Shown here: positions 7,715 to 16,978 of the stretch, piece by piece
Position numbering within the stretch: position 1 is the stretch's first letter
Layout of the letters: each line of letters opens with the position of its first letter
Source: Obelidium mucronatum
Lineage: Eukaryota; Chytridiomycota; Chytridiomycetes; Chytridiales; Chytriomycetaceae
Direction of reading: 5' to 3'
NCBI GenBank assembly: GCA_025765595.1
Contig: JAIVFH010000463.1
Location: 1-18,875, forward strand
Length of the DNA: 18,875 nt
Translations under genes and position numbers: made by a program
The notes under the pieces: generated by a model
What the model was told of the DNA's origin: nothing
Databases searched by the model: none
The model's input: the letters and a program-made list of their open reading frames with translations, nothing else

Positions 7715-8707
7715 AACAGTAAAGACGACACGAACCTTCTTGGCATCACGAAGTTTCCTCGCCTTCTCAGCAGCAGCAATCGCATTGGCTTCATCCACGA
7801 GTTTCTGTCTCACCAAATTCATGTGTTCATCCGTCTTGATCATTTCCGCATAATAGTCGTCCGGTCGGTGGATTGGGACTTGGGCCTTCTTGAGCTCCCT
7901 GTATCCGACAACAGCGGCTTCCAGTGCTTGTTTGTAGAATGCCATTTCGCGTTTCAAGTCATTGTCGACTTCGGTGGGGAGGAGGTCCAAGGGTTGGGAG
8001 GCGGTGACGCGTTGGAATTCTATCCAGGGGAGGATGGTTCCTGGTGTGGCGTCGAGACGGATTTGATCTAGTTTGGCGCGGAGAGCAGTCTAGCAGAGAG
8101 AAGACAGGGGGAAAAAAAAAGATGAATAAATACACACATCTAACTAAAAAAAAAAAAAAAAAAAATGGAGGTAACAGAGTTCTTGGGATAGTACCTTATC
8201 GTTTCTAAAGACTTTTGGCTTGTCATCATCATCCTCGTCCTCGTCATCTTCGTCGTCATCATCTTCATCGTCACCTTCACCGCCACCAGTCAGCAGGCGT
8301 TCGATTGCCTTGAGTTCTCTCTCCGCCTTTCTCTTTTCCTTCTGGATTTGCTGGTATGCCTTCAATTCAGCACGTTCCTCTGCATCCATTTCCTCATCAT
8401 CATCATCATCGCCATTCTCATCAACTTGTTGATCAGCAGCAGAATCATCCTCCTCTTTCGCCTCCACCACTGGAACCGCCTTTTGCTTCTGCAGCTTCTT
8501 CTTAGACACGGTCCGCAGAGACCCTTGCGTCAACAACTGGTCAATGTCGTGGGATCCTTGACTGTTTACAAAGGCGTCAATGTCGAGATCCAGATCCATT
8601 TTATCATCTTTTTTAGCTGCTGCTGCTGCCTGTTTTTTGGGTTTCGGCGCGGCTTTGGATTTGCGGACGCCATTGCTGACGAGCGTTGTTGTCTTTCCTT
8701 TAAACAT
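7167..8707 (-). CDS. EBP2: rRNA-processing protein EBP2 (EBNA1-binding protein 2 homologue)
   Basis: Three exons: 8707-8195, 8089-7736, 7622-7167 (stop TAG), giving 440 aa. Both introns (105 and 113 nt) are phase 0 with GT-AG ends. Residues 1-171 are a basic then strongly acidic region (Asp/Glu runs at about 99-112 and 145-162). Residues about 172-335 are the conserved EBP2 core: ALRAKLDQIRLDA, REMAFYKQALEAAV, VPIHRPDDYYAEMIKTDEHM, and after the second intron FGKKVQHEKLMERQKSKK. The tail is Lys/Arg/Gly-rich and ends in GGGGKKKGRK, as in nucleolar proteins. EBP2 is a nucleolar factor for 27S pre-rRNA processing and 60S subunit assembly. The start is the first in-frame ATG; the frame upstream has none. 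Both introns carry long T tracts (T20 and T36 on the coding strand). The family call is secure; exon joins fit its sequence. Confidence 0.92.
7675..7710 (-). repeat. T36 homopolymer inside EBP2 intron 2
   Basis: 36 consecutive A on the + strand (T on the coding strand), in a 113-nt intron. It lies nearer the donor than the acceptor, so it is not simply the 3' pyrimidine tract. The length is probably polymorphic or imprecise in the assembly. Confidence 0.95.
8146..8165 (-). repeat. T20 homopolymer inside EBP2 intron 1
   Basis: 20 consecutive A on the + strand. It again sits in the donor-proximal half of the intron on the coding strand. Confidence 0.95.
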
Positions 8708-8717
8708 TTTTGTTGGC

Positions 8718-8886
8718 AAAAAAAAAAAAAAAGAAAGAAAGAAAGAAAGAAAAAGATCAGAACAAAAAAAAAAATAACGAACTTGTTAAAAACGAGAAAA
8801 GGCATGTTATTAGAAAACCGAAAAGAAAAACAAAAAAAAACTCAACACAAGAAACTCTCTCACTCACTCACTCACACACACACACA
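8718..8886. repeat. simple repeats between EBP2 5' end and Sec14 3' end
   Basis: A run of 15 A is followed by (GAAA)n to about 8755. A CTCA/CA microsatellite occupies about 8855-8886. Together with A-rich and pyrimidine-rich sequence to 9003, this fills the short space between two genes on the minus strand. No coding sequence is supported. Confidence 0.8.
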
Positions 8887-9003
8887 ACCCAAAGAAAACT
8901 TGCAACCCCCACACCCCAAACAATCAAGAAGAAATCCCCCCCTTTGTTTTTCTTCCTTCTTTTCCTTCTTTTCTTTCTTCATCTTCTCCACGTTCCACTT
9001 CAT

Positions 9004-10598
9004 TCACTTCTTGACATGCCTAAACACATCCACACCCCCATACTTTACACCAATCTTTTCAAACTCTGGCTTCGGGTACCCCTCGACGCTCCCATCGTTC
9101 CACGGCCCGATATCCGAATGCTCGCATCCTTCTTTACAATCGGAACAAGAACCACCGAGGAACCGCGGGAGACTGTCGGCGTCTATACAAGCGAGTAGCG
9201 AGGGCAAGTAGTTTGATCCCAGAATATTGATTTTCTGGACGGTTGCTTCATCGAGCATTGGTTTTACGAGTGTCCAGACTATTTTTTTTTTTGTGAAAGA
9301 AATAAGAAGAAGAGAAAGAATTGGAGAAAGACATGAACGAGAAAAAAAAAAGGACAAGAATAATGGGCCAAAAAAAAGTCTTACCACCAGTAAACAACAT
9401 GGGAGCATTGATGACAAACATTTTACCCAGCATTTCTGGGTAGTAGTCTTGAGCAATTGAAGAAACTGACTTAACGATTCCATACACTGAGCTGAAAGTA
9501 CTCAAAGCAATACCCTTTTGAATGGAAAATAAAATAAGTATTCATTCAGAGAGGGGACCACAAAAAAAAATTAAGAAGGGGGATACCTTCAAATCCAAAA
9601 TAACAAGACTCTGTTCCAAATGTCTGCCCACTTTCTCAGAGCAGGCCTTCATTCGGTATCGAATCAACCGTTCGTATTCGTGAACGTGGTTTCGTTGCAT
9701 TCGTTCTTCTGAGCTCACAGACATGAGTTGAGTCAGGTTCAAGAGACCGAGTTGTTCAATGTAGACGGGACGGCCTAATTTGTCAGTTTTGTGATAGAAT
9801 CTGTGTGTTTTTGTTTTTTTTTTTGTTGTTGTTTGTGTTGAGTTCGTAGCCATTAAAAGAAGAAGAAGAGTAAAAAAAATTACCGTGGATAAAACTTGAG
9901 TGCTGGCAAGTATTCTGGGAATTCAAAAGTTTCAAGGATCGTGTCTGCACCGAATTCGGCTCTCCAGATTTCACAATCGATCCACATTTTTTTGGATAGA
10001 GGCAAGTCAAACTTTCTAGCTCTTAGAAACCTAAAAAGAGTATAGTAAGAATGTGGGTTGCCAGCCAAAAGTAGTGAGTTCAAGGACAGTGAAGATTGGT
10101 AGATTTCCCAGTTGACGCCATCATTTTGCGATCGAAAAAAACGTAACCAACAGACAAGCCTTTGTGTTGAAAGGCAATACGTATATAGCAATAATAGACT
10201 CTTTGTGTTTTGAAGGAAGGTTCTTCGATTGCTGGCTCCATTGATTCATTGAGTGATGGTTTGAAATGAAAGCACTGCCTCTCTTCTTTGCTCCAATTAC
10301 TCCCAAAATAGCACAGATACATCATTGATCCCCCACCGAGACAAGAGCAAAAGAACGGATCGATGGAAACAGCAGCAACAAGCCGCAAGAAAGACACAAA
10401 CCTCAGAAGGTGGTGGTCCGAGTGTTTCTCAGGGTTGTAATACTTTCCGCCTTCCAACTCAGTCAGATCCTTCTTGAGTTGATCAAGAGCTTCTTGCTGT
10501 TCTGGAGTCAAGTGGCCCACGCGGCCATTGAGGTTTTCCATCAGAGAGAGTTTGCTGCTCGAGTTGCTGAGACTTTCAGTGGAAGGTCGACTTGCCAT
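9004..10598 (-). CDS. SEC14: Sec14-like phosphatidylinositol/phosphatidylcholine transfer protein (CRAL-TRIO domain)
   Basis: Five exons: 10598-10402, 10030-9884, 9800-9587, 9514-9385, 9278-9004 (TGA), 320 aa. Introns of 371, 83, 72 and 106 nt all have GT-AG ends and phases that agree. Order: N-terminal lipid-binding region with LTPEQQEALDQLKKDL and HHLLRFLRARKFD; then FYHKTDKLGRPVYIEQLG; VILDLKGIALSTFSSVYGIVK; YYPEMLGKMFVINAPMLF; LPRFLGGSC; and the Cys-rich GCEHSDIGPWND. These are the hallmarks and the length (about 300 aa) of fungal Sec14, which moves PI and PC between membranes and supports PI4P production for Golgi export. No signal peptide or TM segment. It shares a 274-bp divergent intergenic region with the kinase gene. 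Whether it is the true SEC14 orthologue or a SFH paralogue cannot be told here. Confidence 0.9.
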
Positions 10599-10872
10599 AT
10601 TTTAGTTTTTTAGATTTTTAATTTTTTTTATTTAATTTTATTTTACATTATTATGTAAATATCGTTTGTAATTAATGAAATGTGATCTGTGTGAATAGAA
10701 CGGAATGGATTCGATGAGTAAGTAGTATTTAGTTTTAGGTTGTGGGGCCGACAGCTTTCGAACTTTTTTCGCACACAAAGACACGTTTTTGTATCAATTC
10801 TTTCTTTCTTTCTTTCTTTTGTTATTTTATCGAATCACCACCACCAACCAGTAGCCCGTCGATCGACATCGA
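10599..10872. promoter_or_regulatory. divergent promoter region between Sec14-like and kinase genes
   Basis: A 274-bp AT-rich spacer between two genes reading outward. It contains poly-T/A-rich sequence next to the Sec14 start and a (TTTC)n microsatellite at about 10798-10822 upstream of the kinase. No specific factor site is claimed. Confidence 0.45.
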
Positions 10873-13800
10873 ATGATGGCGTCCGATCCTCTCTCCACCA
10901 GCTCGTCGACGCAGCGCATCTACTACGACTCGGCGGCGGACGTGGTCAGCGAAGCGCCTCAGCGGGCGGTGCGCGCGTCGCAGGCGTCGTTCGGGCCGGC
11001 GTCGTTTGGCGTGAACCGCTTTGGGCGTTTTTCGAGTTCGTCGTCGGCGTCGAGTTCGGGTTCGGGCTCGGGTTCGTCGTCGATACCAACCACGACTGCT
11101 TCGACTCTGGCTGCTTCGATGACTGCGACTTCGACAGTTTCAACATCGGTGCCCGCGAAGCGCAGCGGCTTTTCGTCGTTTGGCGGCGTTGTCGCGGGTG
11201 CCAGTGCCAGTCCGAGTGTTGCCAGTCCGAGTGTGCAGCCGGCGGACACTGTTCTGACTTCAACAACGACATCAACAACGACGACAACAACAGGGACAAC
11301 GACAACGACTTCAACATCAACATCAACACCCACAGCAACCTCAACACCCAACCAGCGCTACAAGGGCTTCAGCGTGTTCAGCGCCGCGTCGTCCGAGGCG
11401 CCGTCGCTGGCGTCGTCGCCAAACACGCCGCGCTTCCACTTCCAAAGCGTCGGCGGCGTCGGCGTCGGCGTCGGCGCCAGAAACAACGCCGCTGCTGCCA
11501 CGCCGCTGCACTCGAAAGACTCGTCGCCGAAAGCGGGCGAGGAGGACCCTGAAAAGAGCGCGAGTCCGCAAAACAACAACAACAACAACAGCGCCTTTTT
11601 CATTGCAAAACTGCCCAGTCCGCCGTCGTCGACCGAGGCGGGCTCGCTGCTCTCATCCGCTGCGGCGAATGCAAAGGCCTCCCTTCATACCCCGCAACAA
11701 CAGTCCAATATCGTTCACAGAAAGTCTGTTGACATGGGCGGCATCAACACGTCACGGAGTTCCACTGCAAGCAACCTGTTCCATACCCAAACTGAACTAT
11801 CCCCGTCAAACATTGAACAACACCGTCAACTACAGGCCAATTCATTGAGTTCACAAATGCAAGCCTTTCTTGCCTCCATCCCTCGTCTCATTGGTTTAAA
11901 CCACTTGTTGCCTGAAAAACTGCTCTCAAAATATCAAATGCATTTCCCTCTCGGTGAAGGCGCTACAGGCTTTGTCGCTTATGCGACAAGAAATGAAGAT
12001 AAAGTTGATGTTGCAATCAAGTGTACTTTTAAAGATCGTCTTGTTCCTGGTGGTTGGAAGAGGGATTCTTTATTGGGTATTGTTCCTTCAGAAGTTTTTA
12101 TCATGAAGAGGTTGGATCATGAGAATATTGTTCGGTTTTATGAGTTGTATGAGGATGCTTTGGTGGGTTTCGATATATCACCGCCGGAGGCGGTGTTTCA
12201 ATCGCACCGCCGTAGGCGGTGTTTCAATCGCCGAAGGCGGTGTCTCGGTCGCCGAAGGCGAAATCCTTCCGCCGAAGGCGGAATCTTACCGCCGGAGGCG
12301 GGTTCTTATCGCCGGAGGCGGGATCTTACCGCCGGAGGCGGTATATTCTTTTTTTTTAACCTTTAATTATTCCGCCGTAGGCGGGATCTTACCGCCGCAG
12401 GCGGGTCCCTACCGCCGGAGGCGGTAACCGCCGGAGGCGGTATAATCTTTTTTATATTTTTTGATCATTCCACCGTTGGCGGGATCTTACCGCCGAAGGC
12501 GGTGTCTTTCTTTGTTTATCATCCGCAGATCCAAGGCGGTGTATTCCTTCTTTTTCACTTTGTGATTATACCGCCGTAGGCGGTGATCCTATTTCGTTGT
12601 TTGTACTCTTACCGCCTTCGGCGGTGTACTACTTTTAGCATGATTGGAATCATTCCATTCGTTATTCATAATCTAACCATACAACCAACTAACCAACTCT
12701 TTTTATCATCCAGTTCGTATACATTGTCATGGAAGCCGTAAAACACATTAGCTTTCCACACCACCACCACCACCATCATCATCGCCAGCATCAGCACCAG
12801 CACCACCACCATCCACACAACACACCCTCCCCATTCTCATCCCCACAAATTCCATCCCAACCAGACTTTACAACAATCAACCAACAACAACTCCACCAAA
12901 CTTCCCCACACCTTCCTCCCACATTAACATCAACATCAACATCAACAGCGACAACAGCATACTCCTCCACCCCACCACTCATTCCTTTAGCATCACTACA
13001 ACCACCACCATCAGCAGCAGCAGCAACAGTACCACCAAGCGCAATCCCAGCAGACCTCACAGTCCCACTCAACATGACAAACCTGACATCCCCAACGTTC
13101 GCAGTCCCCCATCCACACGACATATCAAGTCCAAGTTTCCCGTTACTTGTGAAACTGAATTCGAAAGTTGATTTGACGCGGCTGATTTTGGATAGTAGCA
13201 GTAGCAGCAGCAGTGGGTGTGAAAGTGAGGGTGAATGTGGAAGTAGTAGCAGTAGCGGCGACGACGAGAACGATAGAGGTGGGGACTCTTTGCGGGCGGT
13301 GAATGCCTATGCACCAGCAGATCCGATGGTGATTGCAACCAACAACAATAACAGCAACAATGACAATGAGTTTTTGGAAGGAGGGAGGGGTCGGAAATTC
13401 ATTGTTGGTGAGAGTAGCGATGGGGAGTTTGATGGGGCGAGTAGTTGTGGGAGTAGTCTTGGCGGCGGCAGCGGTGGTGCTGGTGGTGGCAATACTGCAG
13501 CGTTGTTTGGAGGCAGGATGGGGGTTGGTAGTGGTGTGAATAATAGTAGCAGTAGTGATAATTGGAGTAATAGTAATAGAAAGAATAATGGGGCGGCGGG
13601 AGGAGTTGGGTTAGGGTTAAGCTCTTTGAAGGGCACTGGCAGTGGTGACTTCATGAAAGTAAATGCTTTTGCTGAGAACGGAAGTCAAGAAGACGAAGGG
13701 GACAATGGGGGTGGTGTTCTTAAAAAAAGTAGGAGTAGTATAAGTGCGACAGGGACGATTGTTGCGAGTAATTCTGCTTTAGATCGGAAGTATCCAGAGT

Positions 13801-14378
13801 CGTCATTGTTGCATGGCACAACAGGGCCAAAAGATGGGGAAGCGATGGTTTTGGGACAGCCGCAGCAGCAGCAGCAGCAACAACCGACACAACATCATCA
13901 ACATCATCATCATCCAAATCATAGAGGCATTCGTAAACGAGCTGTCAGCAAGGACCTTTTCAATTACATTGAACAGAAACCAAAAATGGGGGAGGGAATC
14001 GCGAAACTGATTTTCAAACAAATTGCAGAAGCTGTAAAGTATTTGCATGGAAAAGGTTTTGTGCATCGGGATATCAAGGACGAAAATGTATGTCTATTTT
14101 TCTGTTTTTGTTTTTTGTTCCTTGATGCTAATCCTACTCGCGTTTTTTTTTTTCGTTACAGGTTATCATTGACGATAGTATGAGAGTCAAACTGATTGAC
14201 TTTGGCGCATCCAGTACAATCCCATCGAGTAAATCAGACTGGTTCACTACATTTGATGGAACGATTGCATATGCACCTCCTGAATGCTGTCCTTTGGATG
14301 AAATGACTCCGATTGAGCCATACCGTGGTCCTGAGCAAGATGTGTGGAGCTTAGGGATGCTCTTGTATATTCTTGTGG

Positions 14379-14411
<33 letters not shown>

Positions 14412-14633
14412 GTAATTTGGACTTAATTTTTTGTTTCTTTGTAGGAAACAAAACCACCATTCACAAAAACATCGACGCGATTTGAACGGAGTGTGAAACC
14501 TGAACTGGGTGCGGGGCGCTCAGAGGGGGTTAAGGACTTGGTTGCGAAAATGATGGACCCTGATGTGGAGAAGAGAATCACGATGGTGGACGTTTGTAAT
14601 CATGAGTGGTTGGCGGATTGTGTAAAGTTGTGA
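10873..14633 (+). CDS. PAS-kinase-like Ser/Thr protein kinase with a large hinge insertion
   Basis: Four exons: 10873-12162, 12714-14087, 14162-14377, 14445-14633 (TGA), 1022 aa; all introns are phase 0 with GT-AG ends. Residues 1-350 are low complexity (Ser/Thr/Ala/Gly/Asn-rich); no PAS domain is visible. Kinase landmarks: glycine loop LGEGATGFV 360-368, VAIK lysine 383, alpha-C Glu 407, hinge FVYIVMEAV 431-439, HRDIKDEN 881-888, DFG 901-903, APPE 926-929, and PYRGPEQDVWSLGMLLY. HRDIKDEN, LIDFGASS and PYRGPE point to the PASK/PSK branch of the CAMK group. Between the hinge (about 445) and KDLFNYIEQ (843) about 400 residues are inserted: a His run, Ser and Gly runs and a Gln/His tract. All catalytic residues are present, so activity is plausible. 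PAS kinases regulate carbohydrate use and translation; the same role here is an inference. Confidence 0.85.
12163..12713 (+). other. 551-nt first intron of the kinase gene
   Basis: Starts GTGGGT directly after the codons for YEDAL and ends CAG before TTCGTATAC (FVYIVMEAV). This rejoins the kinase N-lobe in phase 0 exactly where the hinge strand should follow. CTAAC-like branch sites lie at about 12672-12695. It is several times longer than the other kinase introns (74 and 67 nt), and most of the extra length is hairpin repeats. Retention would give a stop at about 12364. Confidence 0.8.
12179..12625 (+). repeat. array of about 17 GC-rich hairpin elements, CCGCC-GNA-GGCGG
   Basis: The core is a 5-bp inverted repeat around a three-base GNA loop. 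Loops seen include GGA (commonest), GAA, GTA and GCA, plus one inverted unit with TTC (12611-12625). In the block 12270-12342 the units recur every 20 bp with a 7-bp GATCTTA-like linker; elsewhere spacing is irregular with T-rich DNA between. Outer pairs often extend the stem and covary (CA/TG, TT/AA, TA/TA), and one unit (about 12250-12262) is TCGCC-GAA-GGCGA, a compensated change. At least two units are decayed (about 12470-12483 and 12521-12540). Confidence 0.93.
14385..14411 (+). repeat. T27 homopolymer in kinase intron 3
   Basis: 27 T in a 67-nt intron (14378-14444), near the donor, as in the EBP2 introns. Confidence 0.9.
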
Positions 14634-14986
14634 GAATATCTGGCTTTTGTTTTGTTTTTTTTTACCTTCAGGTGGGGTAAAGGGGTGTTGGAGTCGTGGG
14701 TGCACCCAGAGTTGCAACTTTTTCTTTGATTATCATTTTTTGGGGGGGTTGGTGTGTTTTTGCATTCTTAATACTTTTTTGGGAGTGTGGTTTTTGTATT
14801 TTTGCGTTAAAAGAATACCTTTTTAATTGATCTTGGAGTGGGCAAAGTTCAAACCCTATGGCTCATTTTGACAGCTTTGACATTGTTATCATCAGCTGAT
14901 GTTTTTTTTTCTGTGGGGAGTGATTCCAAATGCTTTGAATTATTCGTTGTTTTTTTTTTTATTTCCGAAAGTTTAGCCTCCAACAA
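14634..14986. other. intergenic, T-rich
   Basis: 3' flank of the kinase and upstream region of the next gene. T- and G/T-rich with several T8-T11 runs. No coding sequence, repeat family or RNA is supported. Confidence 0.5.
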
Positions 14987-15441
14987 ATGACAGTTCTTGC
15001 CGACGAAACCGGTTCATCTTCTTCTTCGTCAAATTCATCTTCAGTTTCAGCATCAACTGCAACCACATCTCAGTCAATGACGCGGTGCTACAGCTCAGTG
15101 GGGAAGAAGGAAAGAACTCTGAACAAGATCCCCGAAACCACTGCTGCTCTTGACAACCAGCAGCAAAAGAAGGCGTTATTCTCTCATAATCAAATACTAA
15201 GAAGAAAACGAACGATAAGTTTCAACAACTGCGTCTTGTGTCATGAGACATTTTCTCGCCTCGAATGTAAAAAAAATTCTCCGAGCTTGTGCAATTGCTT
15301 TCTTTTTTTTTTTTTTCTAACAGTCTCTTCCCACTTCTTTATAAAGACGACCGCTCGTCGTGTCCAAAGGCTGAGCTATCAATCAGAGACCAGTGGGAGC
15401 TTATGCACTTGAAAATCAACATGCAGAACACACCGCGTTAA
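14987..15441 (+). CDS. small Ser-rich protein with a CxxC pair, function unknown
   Basis: Proposed exons 14987-15266 and 15347-15441 (TAA), 124 aa. The intron has a GTAAAA donor, a T-rich tract, TCTAACAG, and an AAAG acceptor 28 bases after the branch-like CTAAC. Splicing turns TFSRLE into a frame that continues YDRSSCPKAELSIRDQWELMHLKI, more protein-like than the unspliced poly-Phe reading. Residues about 9-30 are Ser/Thr-rich (probably disordered); the middle is basic (RRKRT); NNCVLCHETFSRL with the later SSC could form a small zinc site. An alternative acceptor at the TAACAG itself gives a different, less convincing C-terminus. I do not recognise the family, and the gene could be longer or non-coding. 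Confidence 0.45.
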
Positions 15442-15595
15442 AAAAAAAAAACGCCAACACCAACAGCCATACTAATAGGGACTTTTTTTTTTAATAATTT
15501 TGAACCGCATCATTATATATATAGCTAGTATTTTTAGTTTAACAACTTAATATAATAAAAGAATATTTTAGTATTTAAAATAATTCAACAAAAAG

Positions 15596-16793
15596 ATGAT
15601 TGGTTGCATCAGGACGTCATTGCGAATAACCACCACATGTACAAGCAGCATTGACAGAATCCGCTGCCACGGAACACTTTCTGATTCAGTGGCTAAGCTG
15701 CTCGAGTTGGGACAGACGGGCAAGGTTGAAGCAATGGTGGCTGGATACTACAAACTTCCAGACGGTGAAAAGAATGAGAAAACAGTCACGTTGGTTCTTC
15801 GAGAACTATCTAGAAAGCAACGGCCAAATCGGTTGTCAGCGGTTATCGGCGGAAGCTTAAAAGAGCCGCCGATTGACAAATCCTCAAAAACGACACGGGG
15901 CCAAGTGTCTCGGATTGCAAATGGAATCGTTGAAGAATGGCGCGGTTTGAATTACGACCAAATTCCGGATCTTTGGATGCTCAAGTCTCTGCTTTTGGTG
16001 GTGAGTTGGACAAAGTTGACACTTTTCGGAAAAAACAAACCCGCTTTGTTTTTTTAAGCACGCTACTCATTCTTCTCGGAATCATCTCTTCGAAACTCTA
16101 AGGCTCATTTTAAAAAATCATCCTCGCCGGTCCAAACAGTTCCCATTTGATGCCGAAACAATTGGAATTCTAATTCAAGCATGCGCATTGAAAGTTTCAA
16201 AACCACATCTCAGACTCATGAACAAATTATGGGACACACTTCAAAACAACACGAGACAATATCCATACCTTGATATCCGAATCTTTGAGAATCTGTGTAA
16301 AGGCTATTCCCGCGCTCGAGCGCTGGATCAACTGGAGACCTTGGTTGAGCGAATGGAATCGCGCCATCACGTGAAACCAAATCATGTTATTTATTCTATA
16401 GTCATACACGCTTTTGGAGGAGCCGCGAGACTTGAGGAGATGATGGTGTGGCTTGTCAAGATGCGAAAGTCGGGTGTTGGTGTTGACCATGCGGTTTATA
16501 ATACTTGTATAACCGCCTTTGGGAAAGCTGGGGAGGTTATCCGAATGGAGGAGATGTACTTTGAATTGATGGAAGGGTTGAGTTCGGGATCTATTTCCCC
16601 ATCGTTGACGCGGAGTTCTTTGCTTAACTTGAAGCTTCAAGCGCAGCATAATCGCAGGCAGCTGGAGATTACTTTCACGACGTTGATAGAGGGGTATTCT
16701 CTTGCGGGTTGTTTTGGGAAAGTCGCTTGGGTACATGGTGAAATGAAGCGATTCGGCATTAACTCGCGAGCGATAAGTGTTGTAAACAGATAA
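15596..16793 (+). CDS. mitochondrial PPR-like protein (3' end unresolved)
   Basis: Exons 15596-16000 and 16059-16793; the 58-nt intron has a GTGAGT donor, T-rich tract and AAG acceptor, phase 0. At least 379 aa. The N-terminus is Arg/Ser/Thr-rich with no early acidic residue (MIGCIRTSLRITTTCTSS), as in a mitochondrial presequence. Exon 2 carries helical pairs of pentatricopeptide type: HVIYSIVIHAFGGAARLEEM, HAVYNTCITAFGKAGEV and ITFTTLIEGYSLAGCFGKV, each about 35 residues long. PPR proteins bind organellar RNA in processing or translation; the target is unknown. The stop at 16791-16793 falls just as a further motif would begin (ISVVNR), so another exon is likely. The same frame reopens at about 16854 (WKASLWAVLNDERKYNYIIQ) but no canonical intron keeps phase. 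Confidence 0.7.
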
Positions 16794-16978
16794 AAATCAT
16801 GTTCTTTTTTTATTTTTGCCGAAAACTGTCAAAACCATGCTCCGACTTCCAGCTGGAAAGCGTCTCTATGGGCAGTCCTTAATGATGAACGCAAATACAA
16901 TTATATCATTCAAAAGATGGAACAGCGCTTCCAGGGTTCGCTCATTTTAGCGTGGAAAATATTATCTGATCTACAGCC

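Noticed and set aside
8220..8432. Poly-Ser frame on + strand
   Set aside because: Antisense of the acidic Asp/Glu tract of EBP2.
8348..9211. 287-codon + strand frame across EBP2 and the Sec14 3' end
   Set aside because: Low-complexity translation of microsatellites and antisense of two supported genes.
10740..11571. Overlapping long frames on both strands across kinase exon 1
   Set aside because: Caused by GC-rich trinucleotide repeats. Only the frame starting at 10873 leads into the kinase domain.
12119..12427. Open frames running through the hairpin array (Arg-rich and Gly/Ala/Glu-rich peptides)
   Set aside because: Produced by the GC repeat, which lacks stops. The flanking kinase motifs rejoin only if the region is spliced out.
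12179..12625. Regularly spaced palindromes resemble a CRISPR array
   Set aside because: Repeats are 13 bp with short similar linkers in a eukaryotic spliceosomal intron; no spacers of uniform length and no cas genes.
13609..13621. TTAGGG-like pair resembling telomere repeat
   Set aside because: Only two units, inside the open kinase exon (encoding GLGL). Chance.
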